NCBI RefSeq assembly: GCF_013423955.1
Contig: NZ_JACCKX010000001.1
Location: forward strand, 3,534,001 to 3,598,000
Direction of reading: 5' to 3'
DNA length: 64,000 bases
Source: Ottowia beijingensis
GTDB lineage: Bacteria; Pseudomonadota; Gammaproteobacteria; Burkholderiales; Burkholderiaceae_C
Shown here: positions 1-9,450 of the stretch, piece after piece
Numbering within the stretch: the stretch's first letter is position 1
Layout of the letters: each line of letters begins with the position of its first letter
Position numbers and translations under genes: made by a program
Notes under the pieces: model-generated
The model's input: only the letters and a program-made list of their open reading frames with translations
Told to the model about the DNA's origin: nothing
Database searches by the model: none

Positions 1-34
1 GGAAATGGAAGAAGGCGGTGCCAGCAGCGGTCAT

Positions 35-62
35 AAAAAAGGGCTGATCTTGCGATCAGCCC
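35..62 (-). terminator. Rho-independent terminator, minus strand
   Basis: A perfect 9-bp stem (41-49 with 54-62) closes a 4-nt loop. The six A at 35-40 become a U-run when read on the minus strand, so it ends leftward transcription, probably from phaP or from a gene beyond the window edge. Confidence 0.7.
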
Positions 63-131
63 TTGAAGGGATCCCTGAACCTTGCGGTATCGAAAGGACC
101 CGAGGAGACAAGCGTATGGTGTCTTCTTGCA

Positions 132-251
132 CCAGAGCAAAACCGACGGGTGGTGTGGGCTTTGCTCTGGCCACTTTGCCGGCTCGGTGAACCGGCAAAG
201 TGCCTGGGTCAGTTCTGAAGGCCGTGCGGTCTGCAGCTTGTGCGCAGACCG
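132..251. repeat. Three consecutive hairpins downstream of phaP
   Basis: Perfect inverted repeats lie at 132-141/161-170 (10 bp), 172-182/192-202 (11 bp) and 227-234/244-251 (8 bp). None has a T-tract. They sit just past the phaP stop and may protect or attenuate the 3' end of the phasin mRNA. No coding gene is visible in 1-263. Confidence 0.55.
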
Positions 252-263
252 TGGCTTACAGAA

Positions 264-815
264 TCAGCGCTTCTTGGCAGCGGCCGAGGCGCTCTTGGCA
301 GCGTTGGTGGCGCTGGTCGTCACGGCGGCGAAGTTGGCTTCGGCCACGTCGGAAGCCTGCTTGACAGCCTTCTGCACCGACTCGAACGCGTTGTTGGCGG
401 CGGCCACGGCGCTCTTCATCATGGCGACGGCGGTCTCGGAGCCAGCGGGGGCGTTCTTGGCGGCGTTGTCCACCAGGGCGGCGAACTGGGCCTGGCTCTC
501 GGCAACCTTGCCTTCGAAAGCCTTGGTGAACTCGGTGCTGGTGCCCGAAGCGATGTCGTACAGATGACGGCTGTAGGCAGCGGCCTTCTCGGCCAGCGGC
601 TGGAACAGGCTGGCTTGCAGCGCCAGCAGCTCTTGCGCGTCCTTCACGGACAGCATGGCTTGCGTGTGCTGGGCAGACTCGTTCAGGGCGGCCTTGGTGG
701 CTTGCAGGTTCAGCTCAACCAGCTTTTCCATGCCTTCGAAGGCCTTGGAAGTCAGGCCATACAGGGTTTCCATGTTGGCTTTCTGGGAAGCGACGAGTTG
801 TTCGGGGGTCAGCAT
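264..815 (-). CDS. phaP: Phasin family protein
   Basis: A 183-aa polyhydroxyalkanoate granule-associated protein. It starts [14 protein letters not shown], is largely helical and Ala-rich, and ends in a Lys/Arg-rich tail (SAAAKKR). The region around [21 protein letters not shown] is typical of PhaP phasins. Phasins coat cytoplasmic PHA granules and limit their coalescence. An AGGAG ribosome site lies 7 nt before the ATG. The gene stands alone, with a PhaR-like palindrome about 65 bp upstream. Ala/Lys-rich low complexity could mimic histone H1-like proteins, but the N-terminal phasin pattern decides the call. Confidence 0.9.
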   Translation of the reverse strand: MLTPEQLVASQKANMETLYGLTSKAFEGMEKLVELNLQATKAALNESAQHTQAMLSVKDAQELLALQASLFQPLAEKAAAYSRHLYDIASGTSTEFTKAFEGKVAESQAQFAALVDNAAKNAPAGSETAVAMMKSAVAAANNAFESVQKAVKQASDVAEANFAAVTTSATNAAKSASAAAKKR

Positions 816-879
816 AAATATCTCCTGGACAATGGTGGATAGGAACTCGCTTGGATTGCCGCTCCTGAACCACTTCTTA

Positions 880-894
880 TGTTGCAGTGCAGCA
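880..894. promoter_or_regulatory. Putative PhaR-like operator
   Basis: A near-perfect palindrome, TGTTGCA-g-TGCAGCA, lies between phaP and the divergent operon. PhaR repressors of PHA-producing proteobacteria are known to control phasin genes and bind TGC/GCA-rich palindromes. The assignment here rests on position and symmetry only. Confidence 0.45.
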
Positions 895-1015
895 TGGGAT
901 GGATTTTAGGGCCTGGGGCGGTGATTGCAAGCCGTTTTGGTGCGGCGCAGCATTTTTAGATGCGGTGTTCTAAATCCGGACAACGCCGTGCAGGCGCGGC
1001 CCGCGCCCGGTTGTC

Positions 1016-1950
1016 ATGAAAGCGTTCTATTCCATCCAGTTCGTGCTGCCGCTGCCGCCGGGGCACCGCTTTCCAATGGGCAAGTACGCGCGCCTGCGCG
1101 ACCGGCTGGCCGCCGAGCGCCCCGAGGTGACACTGGCGCAGGCCGAGCCCGCCAGCGACGCCGATCTGGCGCTCGCGCACACGCCGGCCTACATCGCCGC
1201 CGTGGCGCAGGGCACGCTGGAGGCGCGGGCGCAGCGCGAGATCGGCTTTCCGTGGAGCGAGGCGATGGTGGAGCGCTCGCGCCGCTCGGTGGGTGCCAGC
1301 GTGCAGGCGGCGCGCGTGGCGCAGCACGAGGGCGTGGCGGCCAACATCGCCGGCGGCACGCACCACGCCAGCGCGGCCGCCGGCAGCGGCTACTGCGTGT
1401 TCAACGACGTTGCCGTGGCCGCGCGCCGGCTGCAGCACGATCTGATGGCGGCACAAGGCCTGGCACGCCCGCCGCGCGTGGCGGTGATCGACCTCGACGT
1501 GCACCAGGGCAACGGCACGGCCAGCATCTTTGGTGGCGACGCCAGCGTGTTCACGTTGTCGCTGCACGGCGAGAAGAACTTCCCTTCCGCAAGGTGGCGG
1601 GCGACCTGGACGTGGGCCTGCCCGACGGCACCGGCGACGCGGCGTATCTGGACGCGCTGGATCTGGCGCTGGTCGAGCTGGACAGCCGCTTTCGCCCCGA
1701 TGCCGTGTTCTACCTGGCCGGCGCCGACCCGCACGAGGGCGACCGCCTGGGCCGCCTGAAGCTGACTTACGACGGCCTGCTGGCGCGCGACCGCCGCGTG
1801 TTCGAGTGGGCCTGGGCGCGCCGCCTGCCGCTGGCGCTGAGCATGGGCGGCGGCTACGGCCACGACATCGCCACCACCGTGCAGGTGCAGATGAACACCT
1901 TCGACATCGCCGCCGAATACTGGCGCCGCTGGCAGAATGCAGCGCGATGA
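1016..1950 (+). CDS. Histone deacetylase-family protein (AcuC/HdaH type), frameshifted in this sequence
   Basis: About 311 aa once one missing base is allowed for. The class II HDAC/acetylpolyamine amidohydrolase fold is indicated by GGTHHAS (His116-His117), VIDLDVHQGNGT (zinc ligands Asp161 and His163) and the C-terminal SMGGGYG. These zinc enzymes remove acetyl groups from lysines or polyamines; the substrate is unknown. The reading frame changes after the CCC at 1582-1584, and one extra C restores the family sequence. The stop overlaps the next start (ATGA, 1947-1950), so it heads a translationally coupled operon with a thioesterase and a nitroreductase. Confidence 0.85.
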
Positions 1951-2396
1951 ACAAGCCCGCCCGCCCCCAGCCCGAGCCGCGCGACGCCTACCGCGCCTTC
2001 CGCACCATCACCACCCGCTGGATGGACAACGACCAGTACGGCCACGTCAACAACGTCGTCTACTACTCGTGGTTCGACACCGCCGTGAACGCGCACCTGA
2101 TCGAGCAGGGCGTGCTGGATACGGCGAAAAGCGAGGTCATCGGCCTGGTGGTGGAAACGCAGTGCCAGTACTTCGAATCGCTGGCCTTCCCGCAGGCCAT
2201 CGAGGCCGGCATCCGCGTGGCGCACATGGGCAGCAGCAGCGTGCGTTACGAGGTCGGCCTGTTCGCCGAAGGCGCGCCGATGACGGCGGCCAAGGGCCAT
2301 TTCGTGCATGTGTATGTCGATCGCGCCACGCAGCGGCCGGTGCCGCTGCCGGCCAACCTGAAGCAAGTTCTGGAGCAACTGCAATGTCCCAAGTAA
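1947..2396 (+). CDS. Acyl-CoA thioesterase, 4-hydroxybenzoyl-CoA thioesterase (hotdog) family
   Basis: 149 aa. The motif RWMDNDQYGHVNN (about residues 24-36) is the hotdog active-site signature, with an Asp nucleophile or base and the following HVNN helix. It probably hydrolyses an acyl- or aroyl-CoA in the cytoplasm; the substrate cannot be read from sequence. The ATG overlaps the HDAC-like stop by 4 nt, and the 3' end overlaps the nitroreductase start (2384) by 13 nt, so the three genes are one operon. The frame is intact. Confidence 0.88.
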   Translation: MNKPARPQPEPRDAYRAFRTITTRWMDNDQYGHVNNVVYYSWFDTAVNAHLIEQGVLDTAKSEVIGLVVETQCQYFESLAFPQAIEAGIRVAHMGSSSVRYEVGLFAEGAPMTAAKGHFVHVYVDRATQRPVPLPANLKQVLEQLQCPK

Positions 2397-3102
2397 GCGC
2401 CAAGATCAATGACCCGGCCAGCGTCGACGCGGCCATCGAGAACCGCTTCTCGGCCCGCGCCTTCCTGCCCACGCCGGTGCCGCGCCAGGTGCTCGAAAGC
2501 ATCCTGCACGTGGCCAGCCGCGCGCCCAGCGGCACCAACGCCCAGCCATGGAAGGTGTACGTGCTGCAGGGTGCGAAGAAGGATGAACTGGTGCAGAAGG
2601 TGTGCGCCGCGCACGACGAGCTGCGCCAGCACCCCGAGCTGGAAACCAAGTTCCGCGAGGACTACGACTACTACCCGCGCCACTGGGTCGAGCCCTACCT
2701 GGGCCGCCGCCGCCAGAACGGCTGGAGCCTGTACGGCCTGCTGGGCATCGGCAAGGGCGACAAGGACGCCATGCACGCGCAACACCAGCGCAACTTCCGC
2801 TTCTTCGACGCGCCGGTGGGCCTGATGTTCACGCTCGACCGCGTGATGGGGCAGGGCAGCCTGGTGGACTACGGCATGTTCCTGCAGAACATCATGCTGG
2901 CGGCGCGCGCGCGCGCCTGCACACCTGCCCGCAGGCGGCGTGGAACAACTTCGGCTCCATCATCCTGCCGCTCATCGGCGCCTCGGCCGAGGAGATGCTG
3001 GTGTGCGGCATGTCGCTGGGCTATGCCGACGAAAGCGCGCCGGTCAACAGCTTTTTCACGCCGCGCGAGCCGGTGCAGACGTTCACGCACTGGGTCGAAT
3101 GA
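2384..3102 (+). CDS. Nitroreductase family FMN-dependent oxidoreductase, frameshifted in this sequence
   Basis: About 239 aa. The N-terminal AIENRFSARAF and SRAPSGTNAQPWKVYV (an FMN phosphate-binding Arg/Ser region) and the C-terminal LVCGMSLGYAD with PVNSFFTPRE are the nitroreductase pattern. The larger size resembles enzymes acting on nitroaromatics or quinones. A break near 2914-2916, in an alternating GC stretch, splits the frame; adding one G restores ARARGLHTCPQAAW. It is the last gene of the HDAC/thioesterase operon, followed by a long REP-like hairpin that may end the transcript. Confidence 0.87.
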
Positions 3103-3144
3103 ACGGCCTGGCGCAGGGCCAGGGCTTGTGTTTGAGTTTGTGTT

Positions 3145-3219
3145 TGTGGGAGCGGGCTTGCCCGCGATCAGGCGTTGGTTGCGACGAGGCGCCTCATCGC
3201 GGGCAAGCCCGCTCCCACA
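3145..3219. repeat. REP-like long inverted repeat (Pseudomonas-type core)
   Basis: Two perfect 24-bp arms (3145-3168 and 3196-3219) with a 27-nt centre. Each arm contains GAGCGGGCTTGCCCGCGA, very like the REP unit common in fluorescent pseudomonads. It lies directly downstream of the nitroreductase gene and could stabilise or terminate that mRNA. Confidence 0.8.
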
Positions 3220-3261
3220 TGAATGCAAATTTCATAGTGGGTAGCGCTTGCTGCACACTGG

Positions 3262-3319
3262 TTTCAAGCCAAAATGACCTGAAACCATTGTCTTATGGGC
3301 GCGAGCAGCTATCAAAACA
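3262..3319 (-). repeat. Family A palindromic repeat (diverged copy)
   Basis: Reads TTTCAAGCCAAAATGACC and ends GGGCGCGAGCAGCTATCAAA, matching both outer arms of family A in reverse orientation. The central palindrome has decayed. Confidence 0.6.
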
Positions 3320-3328
3320 GGATTGGCT

Positions 3329-4198
3329 TCACCCCGCCAGGAGCGCCTGCCAGCCCGGCCATGCCGCACGGTCGATGGCGAACTTGCGCGCAGCGCCGCC
3401 CCAGCGCTCGCCGCGTTGCATGGCCTCGGCAAAGGCCGCGCCATCGACTACTTGCGTGCCGCACAGCCGCGTCACGCCGCGCTCGAACAGCGCATCGGGC
3501 CACAGCCCGGCCGATGGGCCGATGAGGGCGAACTCGGTGGCGGCGGGGCAGGCGGCCAACATGGCGTCCAGTGTGCCGTTCAGCAGCATGGTGGAGGTGG
3601 CGACGATCTTGTTGCACGGCGCCAGCGCGGCGCGGTCCAGCGTTGCCAGGATCTGCGGGAATTCGGCCTGCAGCCGTTGCACCTTCTGCGCATCCAGCTC
3701 CACGATCGATAGCGCAGCGCCCACGTTCAGCACCTGCCGCACCAGCGGCGTGAAGCCGCCGATCATGCCCAGGTGGTCGCCCGGCGCCAGCGCCACGTCG
3801 CCCACCGAGTTGTCCGCGGCCGGCGGCGCGTAGCCCAGCCGCCGCCAAGCCGATTGGGTGAGGGCGTTGATGGCGGCCAGCGCCAGCGCGTTGGCGGCGC
3901 CGTCGCTGCCGCCGAACGCGGCCGCCAGCGCCAGCGCATCGGCGCCGACCAGCGGCGGCGCATCGCCCGCGCCGGCGGGCCGGTGGCGCGCGATCAGCTG
4001 CGCCAGCGACTGGTCGAGCAGCACATAGGACAGCCCGAAGGCGCCGTCGGCCAGCTCGATGGCGCAGAACTCGGCTTCGCGCGGGCGTTCGGGCAGCACC
4101 GGCGGCAGGTGCAGGCGGCGCACGCGCGGGGCGGGCAGGTGCCGGTCGATGGCGCGCAGCTGGCGCAGCAGGGCGGGGGCGAGGGGTTCGCGGGGCAT
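3329..4198 (-). CDS. DUF364/DUF4213-type Rossmann-like protein (putative heavy-metal chelation domain)
   Basis: 289 aa from the ATG at 4198. Features of the family are an N-terminal DUF4213-like domain ([13 protein letters not shown]) and a C-terminal Rossmann-like part ([46 protein letters not shown]). Members are described as putative metal-chelate binders, often near metal or cofactor transport genes. Here it stands alone, divergent from pncB with an 88-bp gap, and gives no clear pathway context. No signal peptide or membrane segment is seen, so it is probably cytoplasmic. Confidence 0.65.
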   Translation of the reverse strand: MPREPLAPALLRQLRAIDRHLPAPRVRRLHLPPVLPERPREAEFCAIELADGAFGLSYVLLDQSLAQLIARHRPAGAGDAPPLVGADALALAAAFGGSDGAANALALAAINALTQSAWRRLGYAPPAADNSVGDVALAPGDHLGMIGGFTPLVRQVLNVGAALSIVELDAQKVQRLQAEFPQILATLDRAALAPCNKIVATSTMLLNGTLDAMLAACPAATEFALIGPSAGLWPDALFERGVTRLCGTQVVDGAAFAEAMQRGERWGGAARKFAIDRAAWPGWQALLAG

Positions 4199-4286
4199 GC
4201 CGCATTGTGCGGGCGCGCGGTGCAATGTCGTTACACTGCCATGCACCGCCCCCGACGAATGGGGCGCCGCGACGAGAGACACCCCC

Positions 4287-5510
4287 ATGCCCGGCATCAT
4301 CCAAAGCCTGCTCGACACCGACCTGTACAAGTTCACCATGATGCAGGCGGTGCTGCACCAGTTTCCGGGCGCCGAGGTCGAATACAAGTTCAAGTGCCGC
4401 TCGCCCGACGTACAGCTGGCGCCGTATGTCGACGAGATCCGCGACGAGATCCGCCAGCTGTGCGAGTTGCGCTTCACCGGGGACGAGCTGGCCTACTTCC
4501 GCTCGATGCGCTTCATCAAGAGCGATTTCGTCGACTTTCTCGGCCTGTTCAAGCTGAACGAGAAGTACATCACCCTCACGCCGCAGCCCAACGGCGAGAT
4601 CGACATCCGCGTGCGCGGCCCCTGGCTGCACACCATCATGTTCGAGATTCCGGTGCTGGCCATCGTGAGCGAGGTGTACTACCGCAACACCGCGCCCGGC
4701 CTGGACCTGGCCGAGGGCCGCCGCCGACTGGATGAGAAGCTCCGGCTGGTCGAAACACCCGCGCTGCACGGCATCCGCATCGCCGACTACGGCACGCGCC
4801 GGCGCTTCTCGCGCGAATGGCAGCGCGAGGTGCTGCAGACCATGCAGCAGCGCCTGGGCGCCACCGGGCAGCTCACCGGCACCAGCAATGTGCTGTTCGC
4901 CAAGGAACTGAGCATGCGCCCCATGGGCACCATGGCGCACGAATACCTGCAGGCCTGCCAGGCGCTGGGCCCGCGCCTGCGCGATACGCAGGTGTTCGCG
5001 TTCGAGAAGTGGGCGCAGGAATACCGCGGCGACCTCGGCATCGCGCTGTCGGACGTGTACGGCATGAACGCCTTTCTGCGCGACTTCGACATGTACTTCT
5101 GCAAGCTGTTCGACGGCGCGCGGCACGACTCGGGCGACCCCTTCAAGTGGGGCGAGCGCATGATCGAGCACTACGCCGCCAACCGCTGCGACCCGCGCAC
5201 CAAGACCATCATCTTCAGCGACGGCCTCACCATCCCGCGCTGCATCGAGCTGTTCGAGCGCTTCGACGGCCGCATCCAGGTGGCCTTCGGCGTCGGCACC
5301 AACCTGACCAACGACGTCGGCCCCGAGCCGCTGCAGATCGTGCTGAAGATGATCGAATGCAACGGCCAGCCGGTGGCCAAGATTTCCGACACGCCGGGCA
5401 AGACCATGGTGGAGGACGAGGGCTACCTGACCTACCTGCGCCAGGTGTTCGACCTGCCCGCGCCGCCACCGGCGGTGCCCATCAACCGGCCGGCGCCGCT
5501 GTTGCGCTGA
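4287..5510 (+). CDS. pncB: Nicotinate phosphoribosyltransferase
   Basis: 407 aa, full length and in frame. It joins nicotinate to PRPP, giving nicotinate mononucleotide for NAD salvage. Diagnostic stretches are [16 protein letters not shown] at the N-terminus, the GTMAHEY region with the phosphorylatable His, [13 protein letters not shown] and KTIIFSDGL, and the phosphate-binding [10 protein letters not shown]. The start follows a purine-rich GAGAGAC. It is transcribed divergently from the DUF364 gene, with a family A repeat after the stop. Confidence 0.97.
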   Translation: MPGIIQSLLDTDLYKFTMMQAVLHQFPGAEVEYKFKCRSPDVQLAPYVDEIRDEIRQLCELRFTGDELAYFRSMRFIKSDFVDFLGLFKLNEKYITLTPQPNGEIDIRVRGPWLHTIMFEIPVLAIVSEVYYRNTAPGLDLAEGRRRLDEKLRLVETPALHGIRIADYGTRRRFSREWQREVLQTMQQRLGATGQLTGTSNVLFAKELSMRPMGTMAHEYLQACQALGPRLRDTQVFAFEKWAQEYRGDLGIALSDVYGMNAFLRDFDMYFCKLFDGARHDSGDPFKWGERMIEHYAANRCDPRTKTIIFSDGLTIPRCIELFERFDGRIQVAFGVGTNLTNDVGPEPLQIVLKMIECNGQPVAKISDTPGKTMVEDEGYLTYLRQVFDLPAPPPAVPINRPAPLLR

Positions 5511-5521
5511 TCGGTTTGCTA

Positions 5522-5573
5522 TGTTAAAAGTAGCTGCCCGCGCTTGACTGGCGGGCGCTGAGTCCCGATTTCA
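5522..5573 (+). repeat. Family A palindromic repeat
   Basis: TAGCTGCCCGCGCTTG, a short spacer, then GGGCGCTG and a CCCGATTTC tail, between pncB and nhaD. The GCCCGC/GCGGGC arms can pair. Confidence 0.7.
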
Positions 5574-5601
5574 TTCACAACCAACCTGCGACTTCAAAGG
5601 C

Positions 5602-7046
5602 ATGAATCCAGCAACCACCACCATCACCCGCCGCCCATCCCTGTGGTTCAGTCGCCTGGGCGCGCTGCTGATGCTGCTGGCGCAGGCGGCACCGGCGCAG
5701 GCTGCATCGCTGGACGGCAGCCAGCTGTCGGTGCTGTGGGCCGTGCCCTTCGTAGGCATCCTGCTGTCGATCGCCATCTGGCCGCTGGTGGCGCCGCAGT
5801 TCTGGCACCACCACTTCGGCAAGATCGCGGCCGCCTGGGCGCTGGCGTTTCTGGTGCCGTTCGCGCTGACCTTCGGCCCCGCCGTGGCGGCCGAGGGCTT
5901 CGTGCACGCGCTGCTGGCCGAATACATCCCCTTCATCCTGCTGCTGACGGCGCTGTTCACCGTCTCGGGCGGCATCTACATCCGCGGCAACCTGCACGGC
6001 ACGCCGGTGCTCAACACCGGCATCCTGCTGGTGGGCGGCATCCTGGCCAGCATCATGGGCACCACCGGCGCGTCGATGCTGCTGATCCGCCCGCTGATCC
6101 GCGCCAACGACAACCGCAAGAGCAGCGCGCACGTCGTCATCTTCTTCATCTTCATCGTCAGCAACATCGGCGGATCGCTCACGCCGCTGGGCGATCCGCC
6201 GCTGTTCCTGGGCTTCCTGAAGGGCATCACCTTCTTCTGGACCGCGGCCCACATCTGGCCCGACACGCTGTTCCTGATGGTGGTGTTGCTCATCATGTTC
6301 TTCCTGCTCGACAGCTGGATGTACAAGAACGAGGGCGTGCGGCGCGAAGACCCGACGCCCGACGACGCCCGCTTCGGCTTCGACGGCGCCATCAACTTCG
6401 TGCTGCTGGGCTGCGTGGTGGCGCTGGTGCTGATGAGCGGCGTGTGGAAGCCCGGCGTGGTGTTCAACATCTACGGCACCGACGTGGCCCTGCCCGGCGT
6501 GGTGCGCGACATCGGCATGGTGGTGGTCACCTTCATCTCGCTGGCCATCACGCCGCGGGGGTACACGCCAGCAACCAGTTCAACTGGGAGCCGATGAAGG
6601 AGGTGGCCAAGCTGTTCGCCGGCATCTTCCTGACCATCATCCCGGTCATCGCCATGCTGCAGGCGGGCGTCAACGGCCCGTTCGGCGCCGTGGTGCGCGC
6701 CGTCACCAACGCCGACGGCTCGCCCAACCCGGCCATGTACTTCTGGGCCACCGGCATCCTCAGCGGCTTCCTCGACAACGCGCCCACCTACCTGGTGTTC
6801 TTCAACACCGCCGGGGGCGACCCGGTGCAGCTGATGGGCCCGCTGGCCACCACGCTGGCGGCGATCTCGGCCGGCGCCGTGTTCATGGGCGCGCTCACCT
6901 ACATCGGCAACGCGCCCAACCTGATGGTCAAGGCCATCGCCGAGGACCGCGGCGTGAAGATGCCCAGCTTCTTCGGCTACATGGCCTGGAGCTTCGGCAT
7001 CCTGGTGCCGCTGTTCGTGATCCTGACCTTCCTGTTCTTCCGCTGA
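5602..7046 (+). CDS. nhaD: NhaD-type sodium:proton antiporter, frameshifted in this sequence
   Basis: About 481 aa. The protein begins with a signal-like hydrophobic stretch ending PAQAAS, followed by about 11-12 membrane segments. NhaD-family marks include SIMGTTGASMLLIRPLI, VSNIGGSLTPLGDPPLFLGF and, in the C-terminal half, LSGFLDNAPTYLVFF and YIGNAPNLMVKAIAE. It exchanges Na+ (or Li+) for protons across the inner membrane. The frame breaks at the G-run 6557-6561; one more G gives ITPRGVHASNQFNW and joins the halves. A strong terminator follows. A general ArsB/citrate permease label is the alternative. Confidence 0.88.
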
Positions 7047-7071
7047 CGCGGCGCGCCCGCCACCGCAAGAG

Positions 7072-7098
7072 AACCCGAGCCGATGCGCTCGGGTTTTT
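7072..7098 (+). terminator. Rho-independent terminator of nhaD
   Basis: Perfect 9-bp stem AACCCGAGC/GCTCGGGTT (7072-7080 with 7087-7095), a 6-nt loop and a T-run at 7094-7098. Confidence 0.9.
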
Positions 7099-7143
7099 CT
7101 TGCCACGGCTTCGTGACAGGCGTGTGTCCGCGGCACTGGGGTC

Positions 7144-7157
7144 GTTCCGTACGGAAC
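7144..7157. promoter_or_regulatory. Perfect 14-bp palindrome upstream of the SH3b-LysM gene
   Basis: GTTCCGTACGGAAC is a complete dyad 78 bp before the ATG at 7235. It could be an operator for a dimeric regulator. No regulator gene is adjacent, so the role is unknown. Confidence 0.4.
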
Positions 7158-7234
7158 CGTGTCAGCTTGTCCGGGCCGCGCGCCTGGGTTGCAATCGCCC
7201 GCATCGTCATACCGCGCATGCAGGAGAGCAGTCA

Positions 7235-9384
7235 ATGGCCGGGCCCATCGGACCTCGCGTCATTCCCCACTACCAACCCGCGCCGCCGCGCCAGGAGAAC
7301 TGGCTCCAGACCAGGCTGCGCCAGGCCGACCAGACGCGCAAGAACTTCGTCAGCGACCAGCTGGCACGGCTGAAGCCGGTCACGGACGGCATCGGGCAGC
7401 TCACCAGGGAGAAAAGCTGGGGCGACAAGATCGCCCGGCTCGACAGCAAGGGCGACACGGCGGTGTCCAGCACCGCCGCCGACGCCAAGGCCGAACTGTC
7501 GGGGGCCCTGCGGCTCACGCGCGGCCGCTCGGCGGTCAAGGGCGGTGCGTCGGCGGCACCGGCCGCGGGCGGCAAGAGCAAGGTGGACGCCGACGTGCTG
7601 ATCACCGCCAAGGGCCAGGTCAAGCACAGCATCAGCGTCCAGCGCGACGCCGACACTGCCAACAGCACCTACACCGTCAGCTACGCCAAGTCCAGCGCCG
7701 CGGGCATGGGGCTGGAGGGCGTGCTCAAGGTCGGCAAGGGCGCCGGCCCCACGCTGCCGGGCGGCCTGCCGATGGGGTTCGAGGGCAAGCTGAAGGGCGA
7801 AGGCGCCCCAAAGTGACCAACACCGTGGAGATGAGGTTCGCCAACGCCCAGGATGCGGCGCGCGGTGCCGAAATCAACGAGCGCGTGCAGGCGGCCGACA
7901 TGACCGACGACGCCGTGCGCGCCGGGGCAGTGGCCCCGGGCATGGGTTCGGTCGCGGCGCTGCCGCTGGCGGCCCACAATGCCCAGCTCATCGACAGCAG
8001 CCCCAACAACCTGGTGAACGGCCTGAGCGAGCATGGCCGCGTCAACCCCGGCCTGCTGCGCGCCGCCGGGGTGAGCGATGCCGACATGAAGTTCCTGCAG
8101 GACCACATGACGGCACAGGAGTTCTCGGTCGCGCAGACGCAGCGCATGGCGCTGGAGGGCAAGGCGGACGCCGAGCTGTCGAAGCTGACGCAGAAAATCC
8201 CGCTGGCGTCCAAGCTGCAGACCAAGGGCGCCGAAGGCGCTGAATTGCGCGGTGACCGCGAATCGACGTTCACCCGTCGGGTCGACTACCCGAGCACCAC
8301 CGCGCCGGGTTCGATCACCGACCGCATCGACGTCACCGACCGCGCCACGCTGAAGGTGCGCGATGGTGGCGAGAAGGCGCAGGCCGACAAGGGCAAGTGG
8401 GGCGGCCTGCCCATCAAGCCCTACGGCCAGTCGGTGTCGGACGGCATCTACGACCTCGGCAGCATCACCACGTCGATGTCGCGCAGCACGGCGGTGGCGC
8501 CGGGCACCGTGGTGGACGCCGGCACGCTGGCCACGGCCAACACCGGCAGCCAGCAGCCCATCACCGTCAAGCAGACCATGCTGACCGCCGACGTGAGCGA
8601 ACTGGCCCAGTTGAGCGGCGACGAACGGCGCGACATGCACAAGACGTCGACCGAGTACGAGGTGGCGGCCGACAAGGCGCCGCACCTGCTCGCCGGCACG
8701 GTGGCGGGCTTCAGCCATGGCACCGTGCACCTGCTCGACCCCAAGCTCACCGCGGTGCAGACGGGCGAACTGGTGATGCGCGACGGCCAGCACACGCAGA
8801 CCGGCTTCAAGGGCGGCCTGGACGGCGTGGCGGGCGTGGAGGGCACGATCATCCGCAGCTCGGGCATCGACGACTACGCCAAGGCACCCGAGGCCAGTCA
8901 ACCGCCCGAGCAGCCGCAGCCGCAGCCGGAACAAGCGCCGTCACCGGAGCCGTTCCGCATCCAGGTGCAGCCGTACCGCGGCGCCAACATCCGCAGCGAG
9001 CCGTCCATCGACGCCGGCAAGGTGGGCATCGTGCAGATGGGCTCCTTCCTCGACGCCACCGGTCAGAAGCAGGTGGACGCCGAAGGTCAGGAGTGGCTCA
9101 AGGTCAAGGGCCGCAACCAGACCGACCAGGTGAAGGAGGGCTGGGTGCGCGGCGACATGGTCAAGACCTACGAGGCCGAGCGCGGCAACAACGACAACAC
9201 CGGCCGCATGAACCCCTCGCGCGACGGCCAGCGCACCGTGACGGTGAAGGAGGGCGACAACCTGTGGACCATCGCCCGGCGCGAGAAGGTCGGCTACCCG
9301 CGGTTGCTGGAAGCCAACCCCCACCTGCTGGACCGCGCGGTGATCTTCGCCGGAGATTCGGCGTACCTGCCCGCGGGCCGTTGA
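7235..9384 (+). CDS. Orphan large protein with C-terminal SH3b and LysM domains, frameshifted in this sequence
   Basis: About 716 aa. I do not recognise the N-terminal ~550 residues. They are hydrophilic, without signal peptide or membrane helix, and contain repeated beta-rich patterns such as KVDADVLITAKGQVKHSISV and LVMRDGQHTQTGFKGGLDG. A Pro/Gln-rich linker (about 557-574) leads to an SH3b-like domain (IQVQPYRGANIRSEPS ... GWVRGDMVKTY, about 575-648) and a LysM domain (TVTVKEGDNLWTIARR, about 667-716). SH3b and LysM usually bind peptidoglycan, which is odd for a protein without an export signal; a specialised secretion route is conceivable. The frame breaks at CCCC 7806-7809. A good AGGAG precedes the ATG. 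Confidence 0.6.
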
Positions 9385-9394
9385 TCCACAAATG

Positions 9395-9450
9395 CTATCA
9401 AAATAGGAGCTTCCAGCGCAGGCCAGTACTGCGCTGGAGGCTCTTTTTCT
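9395..9450 (+). terminator. Family A repeat acting as terminator
   Basis: A 15-bp stem with one G-U pair (9407-9421 with 9429-9443) and a T-run (9444-9448) ends the SH3b-LysM transcript. The sequence GCTATCAAAATAGGAGCTTC before the stem marks it as family A. The converging kynA stop codon (9449-9451) touches its end. Confidence 0.85.

Noticed and set aside
7681..8934. Long minus-strand ORF (417 codons) opposite the SH3b-LysM gene
   Set aside because: It is a His/Arg/Gly-rich shadow frame of a high-GC gene with no family motif and no ribosome site. Many similar long antisense frames occur (for example opposite pyrG, coaBC and parE).
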